From Dipteronia dyeriana (Eukaryota > Streptophyta > Magnoliopsida > Sapindales > Sapindaceae): DNA of 64,000 nucleotides. The stretch spans positions 114,945,088-115,009,087 of the forward strand of contig CM065300.1 of NCBI GenBank assembly GCA_032871835.1, in the 5' to 3' direction. Below the pieces are notes generated by a model. It saw nothing but the letters and a program-made list of their open reading frames with translations. It was not told the DNA's origin and searched no databases. Position numbers and translations under genes: made by a program. This document shows, piece by piece, positions 22,825 through 33,201 of this stretch (within the stretch, counting starts at the first letter, position 1; each line of letters opens with the position of its first letter).

Positions 22825-25625
22825 ATGGATCTTGTTTCACGACGCCGCCTTTTTGTTATAGCTTTCGAAGCGCTTGAGCGTGGAGATTTTCAATTGGTTT
22901 CTTGTGTTCGTAAGTTATTGGGGGAAACCCCTGATGATGAGCCTGATTTTCTAGATGTTGATGTTTCTTGGCTTTATCCTGATGTTCTTTTCAGATCTAG
23001 CTCTGAATCTTCTTCCAACTCTAATTCATTTGTTTATGATCATAGGGTTCCTTTATGATTTAGGATGGGAAAGCATCAGCGTAGCTGTACGGTTCACAAA
23101 TATGGTTCAGACGGAATTCAGGTTGGAAGGTAAATAATTAACGAGAATGACCTTGATGAAGTGCATCGGGCTTTTCGGATCCTCTTTTCTCTTGATTTTT
23201 TGAGTGCGTATGATTCCGAGCCGAATGTGGTCGGGAAAGAAATCAAAAAATATCAAGCTTGATTTGATCTGGACGACTTGGTTTTACTGGATTCTGCTGG
23301 TGATAGAGCCGCGTGGAACCCTCCACCGGGTATGGTAGCATTTTATGGATCCATGCTCTACTGTGGTGTGACTCTACCCCTTCAGCCTTTATTGCTTGGT
23401 TCCTTACTGAGGCGAGATTGCTCCAGCCCAACTTGCCCTGAACAACTAAAGGATCTTGATGTGTATGTGGCATATGTGGAGTAGGATGAACTTGCCACCA
23501 CCATCTCCTCACGAAATTAGGTACTTTTATACTCTAAGGCAGTCTGGTCGGACTGGAACTTACTTTCTTCTATCCAGCCAGCCAGATAGCTAGATTTCTG
23601 AGGGGACAAAAGTGAACCGGGGAGTAGACATTTCCTTAGACGCTAAGAAGAAAGGCTTTGTGTGGGGCTTCCCTACCTACAAAAAGTACTGGAAAAATAG
23701 TTGGTTTTTTACCAGAGAGAATTCGGGACTCGAGATCGAGCTCTCAACTGGGAAAACCAAGAAGTACTTAGGGTTTCCCATTTCTTTTGTTCTCCTGATA
23801 GCTGGAATAATTCACGTCCTGTTTTCACTAATACTGAGTTGACTAGACTTGCTCGGGCGGTCGTGCATACCCAGGAAAAGAGAAGCATGTCCTATCTTTT
23901 TGATGAGAAGAAAATGATAGAACTCGGCTTCTTCACTCAGATTTTAGATTATCGCAAATGACGTAAGTAGAATTTTCTCATTCTTTATTGTACTCATCTT
24001 GCTCTCTTTTCTAACTCGCTTATATTTGGTGTATAATGTGGACATCGTCTACGATGTCCATGCTCGCCAGATGAAATCGATTGTTCAAATGAGTCGTAAG
24101 GAAACTTCTTGCCAAAATAAGGAAGGAGTTGCTCCGCCTAATGACGAGTCGGATGAGGATTTCGATGAGGCTGATGAGCAAATTCCTAAGTATATTTCTG
24201 AAGTCGTTTAGCCGACCGTGGAGGAGTCAAGCGGTCCAAGTGGTCCTCTTGAAACTGATAGTGCCCCGAGGGTGTCCGAGGATGAAGGCAGGTAGAGTGG
24301 GCATCCCATTGGTATAGTGTCTGGCAAGCCTAGTTACCCGATCGATGAAGTGTCTACTGAGCAGTTCGATGTTGGGAACGAGGAAAGGGTCAGGGTACCC
24401 CCAGACGAGCAGGTTAACCGTCATCATGATCTTTTTGAATCATTCCAAGATATTACTAAGGATCAAAAAGATTCTGCGGCTGACCTCGGCTTCCACTGTT
24501 CCTGGGTCAAGAAAAGAAAGACAGTTAATTCTTCCTCTCATCCTCAAAAAGTTCCTCGGATGGTGTCATTTGTTGAATTGAGTGGTGATGACGCCGATGT
24601 TAGAGTTTCCCCGAGTGCCCAGACTGAGGCATCTTTGAGGGAAGTAGAATCTTTGGACAATTTTAACAGGGATTCTTTACCTCCGAAGTTGAGGTGCTAG
24701 AGTAGGATCCTCGGGTAATCCTACGTGTTCCACCCCCAAGATATATTGAGGACGATGTCAGCTGGTAGGGCTTTTATTGGGGATGACTACTGGAGCCACT
24801 TCAGGGATGGTTCCCCAACTGATCGTCTTCAAAATATTTTCAACAGTGCGATCGTAAGTCTTTTATCTTGACCCTTGCCTTAGTGCTCATTGACTTGAAT
24901 TTTTAACTTATTCTTCCCTGCAGGTGGTTGCTGAGTTTGTTCAAACGCAACAATATCAAGCGGATCGGATAAGGCATCTTGAAGCTTAGTTAAAGGAGAG
25001 TGAGGACGACTATGCTCGGATTGAAGTGATATATCAAAGAGAGGTGAGTTCTGCCCAAGAGTTTACCGATCACTTTTTGGCTAAACAAATGGGGGCTGAG
25101 GAAAGAGCTTCTGTTGCAGAAGAGAAGCCTGTGTCCTTCCAAAATTTACTCTCTGCCGTCCAAGAGTCAATGCTCAAGGCTGAACAAGAGGCTGCGCAAG
25201 CCAAATCGTCTTACGATCAGAAAATTAAAGACCTTAAGCGCTAGGGCTTGACTATCGAGTCTCTTTCAAATGAAGCTTGGATGGAACTTGAAGTCTAAGG
25301 GCTTGACCATTTCAAAAGGTCCCCAACCTATGATGCCTTACTCCTTAGGGAGTTCCAACAGGGGTTGGTTTCAGCCGGTGAATTTTTCAAAGTCAAGAAC
25401 TGGACAACTGATAGAGTTCAGGCTAATTGGGAATTATCCATCAAGAACCATATGGACAGATCCTTAGAATCTCTTTAGACTCAGATGAGAGAGTGGAGAG
25501 CTTACTATCATAGTCAAGTCAAAGAACCTCATCCTATGCATCTGGAAGTTCCATCCGAGCACTCTCTTTCGACCTTTATGCTAGTCAAGAGAATGGTATG
25601 GATGGGTCGAAGCCTGATGTTGGAC
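22825..25625 (+). pseudogene. Antisense accessory ORF of Gypsy D, degenerate
   Basis: This coding remnant lies between integrase and the 3' LTR, opposite to pol. The ATG at 22825 starts MDLVSRRRLFVIAFEALERG, a first acidic exon-like block. Next, in shifting frames, come GMVAFYGSMLYCGVTLPLQP (from 23332), a LRQSGRTGTYF block, and YWKNSWFF followed by SFVLLIAG-like text (23600-23840), then a Ser/Asp-rich segment (24060-24700). A Glu/Gln/Ala-rich coiled coil spans about 24930-25250. Intron-like sites occur (GTAAGTAG near 23962, ending near 24070). The layout matches the antisense ORFs known from Tat elements, often annotated as a putative gypsy-type transposon domain. Function is unknown. Several stops make this copy a pseudogene. 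Confidence 0.65.
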
Positions 25626-26535
25626 TAGTCCTGGAACAGATTACATTGAATGGATGGGTAACTCGGTCGACTCGAACGCCTGACCTTCTAACGAAAGTCT
25701 TCCCCGTGAGTATGAGATGGTGTCTGATCCAAGTATTGACAAAAGTTCCAAGTTCTCAGTCACTTAGATGTATTTGTAAAGATTTATTTGGATCAATAAA
25801 ATTCCAATGTAGTTGCTTGTCGCGAATGTTTTTAATGTTCCATTTTAGCTGGCCAATATCATTTTTTGATCGACTCTTTAAATGCCGAGTATATTATTAA
25901 ACTGGCTGACTCGATTTCATGTGCAAAATATCTTTTTAAACTGGCTAATATTATTAACCGAGTCATCTTGAAATGAACAAGTTGATTTGTACCGTCTCAT
26001 ACTCGGTTGCTACCCGAATGTTACATCTAGTCTCACCACGATCGTACATTCGAGTCGTTGTGCAAGGCACTGAGGACGTCTCCTAGTTTTGTCTGTGCAA
26101 GGGTGCACCGAATCGTTAAGCTTTGAATTGCTTAAAATAGCTGCGCATCTCACCGGGATTTTCCCGACAGCACCCCAAACTGTTTTCCAGAATCTGGTGC
26201 ATCGGGTTTGCCTTTTGGCTAAGGTCTTGGTTGACTTTGCTCGGCTCGCATGCTCCTTTGAGGTTCTCCGCCCATTCGAGATTTTTGCCAAATTAATGGC
26301 GCTAACCTTTTTATTTTTACTATGCAATCAATTTCTTCTTTTTCGCATGTTCTTATTATCACGCTTATCTTTTTTCATATGTTCTTTTTATCATATGCTT
26401 AGATTTTTAGAATCCTGTGTCAGGCTTTTATTCATAACTGCAAAACTAACAATATGTAAATCTGTGAATTCCTAAGATTAAAAAATATCCTGACTAGAAA
26501 AATAAAAACAAACTTCAAGGATAGAAAATCTTTAA
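25626..26535 (-). other. Gypsy D spacer between antisense ORF and integrase end
   Basis: About 0.9 kb without a convincing ORF on either strand. Frames at 26010-26475 are open on both strands but show no recognisable domain. Repeated ACTGGCTGA / ACTGGCTAAT motifs occur at 25900-25950. Confidence 0.45.
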
Positions 26536-26705
26536 ATATTGGGCATTGCATGGCCGAAGTAGAACCCTTCCATCTGGTCGGGCGATCCAATTTGCTCAAT
26601 GACCAGTTATTCCCTCAATCTTGTATGGGCCTTCCCACTTGTCAACCAATAAGCCCACAACTTTGTTCTTCGTTCAGCGACACCTTCCTGAGCACTAGGT
26701 CTCAT
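26536..26705 (-). pseudogene. Gypsy D integrase C-terminus, cut off by Element E
   Basis: The minus strand from 26705 reads VLRKVSLNEE, then KWEGPYKIEGI-like text in an adjacent frame and RPDGRVLLRPCNAQYLKIF. This is the C-terminal GPY/F-type module of Tat integrases (the family pattern is a WEGPY core followed by a Trp-Asn-Ala motif). The catalytic core continues at 42124, 15.4 kb away, beyond Element E and its CTCAT duplication. Confidence 0.75.
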
Positions 26706-28061
26706 TGTTAGGATTATGCTCGATAGCAAGAGTGTAATATTGTAATTAACAATCTTTTCATATGAATAAAGTGATTTCTAGTTTAACAAATCTTATAGCA
26801 TTTATAGTTTAATTATTGTAATTGTCAAAAGTAAATAATCATAAAGTCAAACGACTATGAGAAAAGAAGAATTGTTCATACATCTAGATATGTATGAGGT
26901 AGACACAATTTTTTAGTTAGTCTTGAATAAAATTCACAACTTAAGATAGAAGGTTGGGCGCTTTTATCTTGTCAAAGTTGTAGATTAGTTTGCTAGCATT
27001 TAAGTGGGATCAATTGTGTTATGATGAGTCTAAAATAATCAAAGTGTGGTGTCTTTGGGCAAAAGAATCTAGTGCACTGGGTGCATTGAATAGGATCAAA
27101 ATGAAATACTTTATCTAGAACCGTCAATGGATAAAAGTTTTTATTTGAAGACAATCGGAGAGTCTATCTCAATCCTGAGATAAATGATGGACTTATGGTT
27201 GCAAGTGTTATCATTTGAGCTATCAATGAGTACGATTATATAGCATAGTCTATCCTCGATAGTTTGGTGGTATTCATTTGTTAATCGATAGAGGACTTTA
27301 TTTATAGATATGGACATAGTGGCTCCATTTATTAAATGAGAGTAGAATACCATCATATGGATGTTTTAGAGGTATTAGATATTAAATCTTAACTTTAGTT
27401 TTCAATAGTGTCTATTGAAACATGGCTTCTGGACAAGTCAAAATATCTAAGTTCAAAATGTGGTCATATGAGTAAAAATGGTAACTTGGAGAGCTATAGG
27501 CGGTCTATGAGCTCTTGGCGATTAATGGTATTCTTCACGAGGATACACTATCTCTAATAAGGTTGTCTAGGGTATGAATGAGTAACATCAACTTATTCTA
27601 TCTTTATTTAAGAGTTCAATTTTAGTTCTTTAGTGGAATGAACTAAAATTAAATAGATCAGACCTAAGTGAATCATTTATTGATTGTGATTGGGTTGTGT
27701 CTATTGGAGCTTAAATTTAGATAGCCCGCTAAGATCGGACGTTCTTGGATTTTTCCCTTGAAGGATATTTGTAACTAACAAAGAAAAGATTTTGTTTGTC
27801 TCCATCCTCATGTATACAATTTAAAGAAAATGAGCCCACACACCTAGGTGATTCATGTTCGTGATTGGATTGGAAGATCTTGTGGAATCAATTCGGTGCT
27901 TGTTCAATCATCACGAGAAAAAGGTATGATGCTTTTATATATGTCAATTAATCTAGGGTTAAGGTTCTCATTGCATAAAGGGAAATTTTTTATTTATACG
28001 CAAACCCTAATTTCCTTTTTCTCACGCTTCCGTTACGTTTCTTAACCGTTTTTTCCCTACA
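26706..28061 (+). repeat. Element E LTR 1 (5' outer)
   Basis: 1,356 bp. Compared with LTR 3 it lacks about 1.06 kb: the sequence passes from AGCCCGCTAAGATC directly to GGACGTTCTTGG (around 27736). It has G at 26730 and G at 27044, where LTR 3 has A. Confidence 0.93.
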
Positions 28062-28076
28062 ATTGGTATCAAACCC
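28062..28076 (+). promoter_or_regulatory. Element E primer binding site, copy 1
   Basis: ATTGGTATCAAACCC follows LTR 1. Against the Met-type site in F (ATTGGTATCAGAGCC) it has changed at two positions beyond TGGTATCA. Copy 2 of the site is at 34558. Confidence 0.85.
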
Positions 28077-29434
28077 TGGTTGTACTCTTGATTAATTGAT
28101 GTATGTGTTCGTGAATCTTTCTTTTATTGTATATATGCAAGTTTTAGAAAGAGATGACACTCTAGGTATTCGCATATATATTTACATTGGAATGTATGGA
28201 TATATATGTTTTATATGTGGTTTGTTATTGCTCAATTTTGGTCGTAGAATTTCAATGTAATTTTGTTTTGGGATTGTAACAAGAAGGGTGGTCTATCATC
28301 GCCATAATTTCCTTATTGGTAGTTGCTAAGTTTTTTTTTTGTTGTTTTAATAATAATAATAAAAAAACTGCAGTATTTATTTTATTTAAATTCTTCTGTA
28401 AATATATTCAAGTATCGAAGACTTGAAGGTTTGAAGAATTAGGAGCAACCGGAACAAGTTTGGGACCGAGCAAGCCATAGCAAAGAACGTGCGTGCGAAG
28501 AGCGCGCAGCCACGTTTGTTGTGGCTTGGGCTGCGCACGGCAGCCTTTTGGTTGCCATGGGCTGCACATGGCAGCCCTTTATGGGTTTGTGACATCCGCA
28601 CACCCATGGGTAAAGGCGAAGGATGCGCACGCCCATGGGAGGTAGCCGAGGGAGTCCGAACGACGAAGGTCGAGTGAAGACTTGTTCGCCAAGAAAGGAG
28701 TTTTTGTATTCCAAGACATATGTAATTTACTTGTTTTTCTAGGATGGACCAAAATTGTAGCTATTTATATTTTTGTAAATATTAAAATGTTTGTCATTGT
28801 TTGATAACATGTCATATAGAATAGGAGTGCCACTCATATATCTTTTTTGGTATGAACATGCATTGAATGGTTTAAGTATCTAAATTGGAATCTAGATAAC
28901 TTGGTATATTATTTTTTGGAATTACACGCCTTAGACAATTGAGCGGGAGAAGGTGTTTTGGAACACCTACGGCCTCCAAGTTTAGTTGAGCTTTATGTTT
29001 CGTGAATAACCTCCCAAGAGGTATTCATGAATGGAATTTAGCAAGATACTTCCTTACAAGGATAGATTAGACAATTAGCCCTAACGATATCTACTCCCAA
29101 AGGAGGGATATTCGTGAGGGACTATATTGAAGGTCGATAACTTGGTAACACATTCAATTTGAGTTTATTAATATCCTCCCAAGAGTTCTTGTTAATAAAA
29201 TCACAAGGCTAAAATTGAAAACGTTGGTTGTTATGTTAACAATTAGGTGGGACCTAGTCCAACTAGTAAATGGTGCGTACTCCTAAAGGAGGCGTGACAT
29301 TTATGGGTGTTGGATCACCGTTGAATTTTTACGATTGAATTATTTCATTTAATTCAAGATAAATATTCAAAAGTGCTTTATCATGATTATTTACTTATAT
29401 AATTTTTGTTAATAAAAAGAAATCATAACCCCAT
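28077..29434 (+). other. Element E untranslated leader, copy 1, with serial hairpins
   Basis: About 1.36 kb of non-coding sequence. A GC-rich block (28487-28670) has alternating GGCAGCC and GGCTGC motifs that can pair. From 28951 to about 29297 a run of short hairpins follows: 28951-28968, 29003-29027, 29085-29114, 29165-29198 and 29274-29297. Four of them carry a CTCC(C/T)AA..AGG type loop region. Element F keeps most of them. The role is unknown; RNA packaging, dimerisation or translation control would be plausible. Confidence 0.6.
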
Positions 29435-30190
29435 CCCTAATCAATATCCTAAAAGATAATACTTTAACTGATGATAATTATGTCACATGGGAAAGGAATA
29501 TTGGGTTGTTGTTGCAAGCTGAAAAGTAAAAGTTCATTTTGTATATTCCTTAACCACCAAACTAATGAATCTAACTCAGGAAGCAAAGAGATGAGTATCA
29601 GTAGTGGAAGTCTTCAGATGAGATGGTTAAATGTACGTTACATTATGGCCAGCATCTCCGACGTGTTGCAACAGCAACATGAAGGAATGGAGACTACTAC
29701 CGATATAATGATGTCTCTAGAGGAGATGTTTGCTATGAGGTCTAGGATGACTAAGAGAGAGCGGCAGTGATTGCGTTTATGAATCGTAGGACGAAATCTG
29801 GACAGGGTGTGAAAGATCACATGATAAAAGTCATAGCACATCTCAACATTGCTGAACTGAATGGTATTAAGATAGATGGTGAGACCAAAATTGACATGAT
29901 TGTCAACTCACTATCGGATTCCTTTGATCAATTCAAGTTGAACTACACCTTGAATAATAAGGAATACACCTTGCAAGGCCTGCTGCAAGATATTCAAAGC
30001 ACCAAGATAATCCTTGTGAAAGGCAAGAGTAAAGAGAATCATATGCTTGGTAAGTTGCTACTGTTAAAGACCTGTAATAAGGTCAAGAGACAACAGAAGA
30101 AAAAACAACTTGAGCCTTCTTAGAAGGAGACCAAGAAAGTAACCAAGATCAAAGGAAAGTGTTTCTTTTGTGGTGAAAAGGGTCAAAGGA
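29435..30190 (+). pseudogene. Element E gag, copy 1, broken
   Basis: Begins near 29435 with LINILKDNTLTDDNYVTWER, the copia gag N-terminus, and stops at TAA 29527. It continues in other frames: QQHEGMETTTDIMMSLEEMF (29660-29740), VKDHMIKVIAHLNIAELNG and KIDMIVNSLSDSFDQFKLNY (29767-30123), a TAG after LEPS at 30121, then a damaged knuckle CFFCGEKGQRN near 30160. Normal gag would end CxxCGxxGHxxxxC. Here His and the last Cys are gone and the sequence joins directly to the region behind the protease. Confidence 0.85.
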
Positions 30191-30216
30191 ATATACTGAA
30201 TAAGAATGAATTAAAC

Positions 30217-31400
30217 TTGCATTTAGGCAATGGAGCATTGGTTTCTACTAGTGTAGTGGGAGATATTAGAATCAATTTTGATTCTTTTAGGCATTTAGAA
30301 TTAATAGACGTTTACTATGTACCTCAATTCAAGAGGAATTTAATTTTAGTTTCTTATTTAAATAAATTTGGTTATTCGGTTACTTTTAATAAAACTTTTA
30401 TTATTAGTAAGAATGACAAAATTATTTACAAATGAACATTGGAAAACGGATTATTCTATTTGCATGGAACTATCTCTCACTTGTTAGACACGGAATCAAC
30501 AGAACCTAATCATAAAAGAGTAAAATTATCAAAAGATGAAACCTACCTATGGCATTTGCGCTTAGGTCATATCAACCTTAATAGGATTAAAAGATTGGAA
30601 TGTGACGGACCTCTAAGTGACTTAAAGGTTGATGATCTACCAACTTGTGAATCTTGTTTGGAAGGTAAAATGACCAAAAGGTCGTTTACGACCAAAAGCA
30701 CAAGAGCCATTGAATGTTTAGGATTGATACACACTGATGTGTGTGGACCTATGAGCATTCAAGCTAGAGGTGGATATGAGTACTTCATCACTTTCACGGT
30801 TGATTACTCAAGATTTGGTTATGTGTATCTCATGCGACATTAGTCGGATTTTTTTGATATGTTCCAAGCATTTAAAGCTGAAGTAGAAAATCAGCTAGAG
30901 AAATGCATAAAAATCTTGAGGTCCGATCGTGGTGGATAATATCTATTTGGTGAGTTTCAACAATATCTTATTGATAATGGAATAATTTCTCAGTTTTCTG
31001 TACCAGGCACACCTCAACAAAATGGGGTAGCATAAAGGAGAAATAGAACTCTTTTGGATATGGTTAGGTCTATGTTGAGTTATTCAACACTCTCTAGTTC
31101 TTTTTAGGGATATGTTTTACAAACTGCCATGTATATTCTAAATGATGTACCATCTAAGTCGGTTCCTAAAACACCGCATGAGTTGTGGACCGGGCGAAAG
31201 CCTAGTTTACAACACTTAAGGATATTTGGATGTCTTACACACGTGTTAAAAGGAAAGACTGAAAAGATGGAGTCCCGTTCAGAAACATGCATATTTGTAG
31301 GGTATCCAAAAGTAAAAAAAGGATATTATTTTTATAGTCCTTCAGATCTTAAAGTATTTGTTTCGACAAATGCCAAATTTTTAAAAGAGGAATATATGAA
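30217..31400 (+). pseudogene. Element E protease remnant, pre-integrase and integrase, copy 1
   Basis: It starts inside the protease domain with LHLGNGALVSTSVVGDIRIN; the preceding D(S/T)G catalytic segment is absent. A stop at 30432 is followed by LWHLRLGHINLNRIKRL and CESCLEGKMTKRSF. The integrase reads LIHTDVCGPMSIQARGGYEY, MRH then TAG (30841), SDFFDMFQAF, RSDRGG then TAA (30937), and [10 protein letters not shown] then TAA. The region SSSF then TAG (31106) GYVLQTAMYILNDVPSKS leads into ELWTGRKPSLQHLRIFG. Several of these stops also occur in Element F. Confidence 0.88.
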
Positions 31401-32464
31401 TAATTTTGTGCCTAAAAGTAGAATTGTCCTAAATGATCTTTTAGAAGATACAATTCCACAAGAGGTTTCGCAACCAAGCCCAATTGTAAGTTCCGTACCA
31501 ACACAAGATCAACTATCTACCATACCTCAAAGTAGTGGGAGGGTTGTTAGACAACCAGGGAGATACATCGATCTAGGAGAAACTGTAGAGAATCTTTCAG
31601 ACTATGATAATCCCTATACGTACAAGGAAGCAATGGAAGATGTTGATTGTCGCCATTGGCAAAAGGCAATGCAATCTGAAATTGAATTTATGTTTAAAAA
31701 TAAAGTCTGGTCTCTTGTAGACTTGCCTAAAGGAATAAAACCCATCGGGTGCAAGTGGGTATACAAGAGGAAAAAGAGGAATGGATGGTAAGGTGGAAAC
31801 CTTTAAAGCTAGATTGGTAGATAAAGGTTATACACAGAAGGAAGGTATCGATTATGAAGAAACCTTCTCTCATGTGGCCATGCTTAAATCCATTAGGATA
31901 CTCTTAACCATTGCGGCATCTCTAGACCTAGAGATTTGGCAAATGGACATCAAGACAGCTTTCCTTAATGGAAGTCTTGATGAAAGCATCTATATGATGC
32001 AACCAGATGGATTCATTGAAAATGGCCAAGAGGAAAGGGTATGCAAGATGCAAAGATCCATTTATGGATTGAAGCAAGCATCCAGATCCTGGAACATAAG
32101 GTTCGATCAAGCCGTAAATGGTTTTGGATTCATTCAAAACCTTGATGAACCTTGTGTATACAAAAGGATTAAAGGCGACAAGTTGGTTTTCCTAGTTCTT
32201 TACATTGACGATATACTACTCATCGAAAACGATGTAGGTGTATTGACATCAATAAAAGAATGGTTAGCAAAACAATTTGATATGAAGGACTTAGGAGAAT
32301 CAAGTTATATTCTTGGTATCCAAGTCTTAAGAGATAGAAAGAATAGAACGATTGCATTACACCAGGCTTCATACATAGATAAAATCTTGTCTAGGTTTTC
32401 CATGCAAGATTCCAATAAAGGTATGTTACTTTTAAGACATGGAATCAAACTTTCTAAGGAATAA
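31401..32464 (+). pseudogene. Element E reverse transcriptase, copy 1
   Basis: VVRQPGRYIDLGE opens the RT linker; KEAMEDVDCRHWQKAM and VDLPKGIKPIGCKWVYKRK follow. A frameshift lies at about 31785, after which KARLVDKGYTQKEGIDYEET, WQMDIKTAFLNGSLDESIYM, YGLKQASRSW and LYIDDILLIEND (catalytic YIDD) are read in one frame up to TAA at 32462. Apart from the frameshift the polymerase domain is well kept. Confidence 0.9.
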
Positions 32465-33127
32465 GCTCCTAAGAGTGAGCATGAAGAGCAATTCATGAGA
32501 AGGATTCCATATGCTTCGGCAGTAGGAAGTCTCATGTATGCAATGCTCTGTACTAGACCAGATGTTTGTTTTGCAATGGGCATAGTTAGCAGGTTTCAAT
32601 TGAAGCCTGGTCCTGATCACTAGACGACAGTCAAGCATATTTTCAAGTATCTTAGGAGAATGAGAGATTATATGCTTGTATACTCTAGAGCGGATTTAAT
32701 TCCCATTGGGTATACAGTCTCTGATTTTCAGTCAAATTCTGACTTCAGGAGATCAACATCAGGATCTGTGTTTACTATTGGATGAGGGGCAGTCATATGG
32801 AGGAGTATCAAGCAATCTTGTATTGCCGATTCCAATATGGAAGCCGAGTATGTAGCCACATGCGAGGCTGCTAAAGAGGTTGTCTGGCTCCGCCAATTCC
32901 TGATTGACTTGAAAGTGGTTCCTGATGCGAATAAGCATATCACTATCTATTGTGACAATAGTGGAGCAGTGGCTAATTCGAGTGAACCAATAAGTTATAA
33001 GAGAGGGAAACACATTGAAAGAAAGTATCACCTTCTAAAGGAAATTATGCATAGGGGTGACGTGACGATTACCAAGATCTCATCAGCAGAAAATCTAATA
33101 GATCCCTTTACAAAAGCTCTTCCTTAA
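32465..33127 (+). pseudogene. Element E RNase H, copy 1
   Basis: YASAVGSLMYAMLCTRPDV, then a TAG at 32623, then YTVSDFQSNSDFRRSTSGSV with Val where the family has the first catalytic Asp (usual YTDSDF). A TGA follows TIG. The MEAEYVATCEAAKEVVWLRQ and YCDNSGAVANSSEP blocks (32837-33127) are intact up to the FTKALP end. The lost Asp and the stops make the domain inactive. Confidence 0.88.
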
Positions 33128-33189
33128 AAGAGTTTTGATGGGCATTTAGAGAATATGTGGATGAGAGATATGACACATTTGCTATAGAG

Positions 33190-33201
33190 CAAGTGGGAGA
33201 T
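33190..33201 (+). promoter_or_regulatory. Element E polypurine tract, copy 1
   Basis: CAAGTGGGAGAT directly precedes the TGTTAGG start of LTR 2. The same tract precedes LTR 3 at 39686-39697. Confidence 0.8.

Noticed and set aside
26010..26475. Opposed open frames of 105 and 128 codons in Gypsy D
   Set aside because: They overlap each other, show no domain, and lie in the spacer between the antisense ORF and integrase; one is probably chance.
28386..28714. Overlapping open frames in the GC-rich block of the Element E leader
   Set aside because: They occur on both strands, are not kept in Element F as one frame, and are better explained by the GC-rich structured leader.
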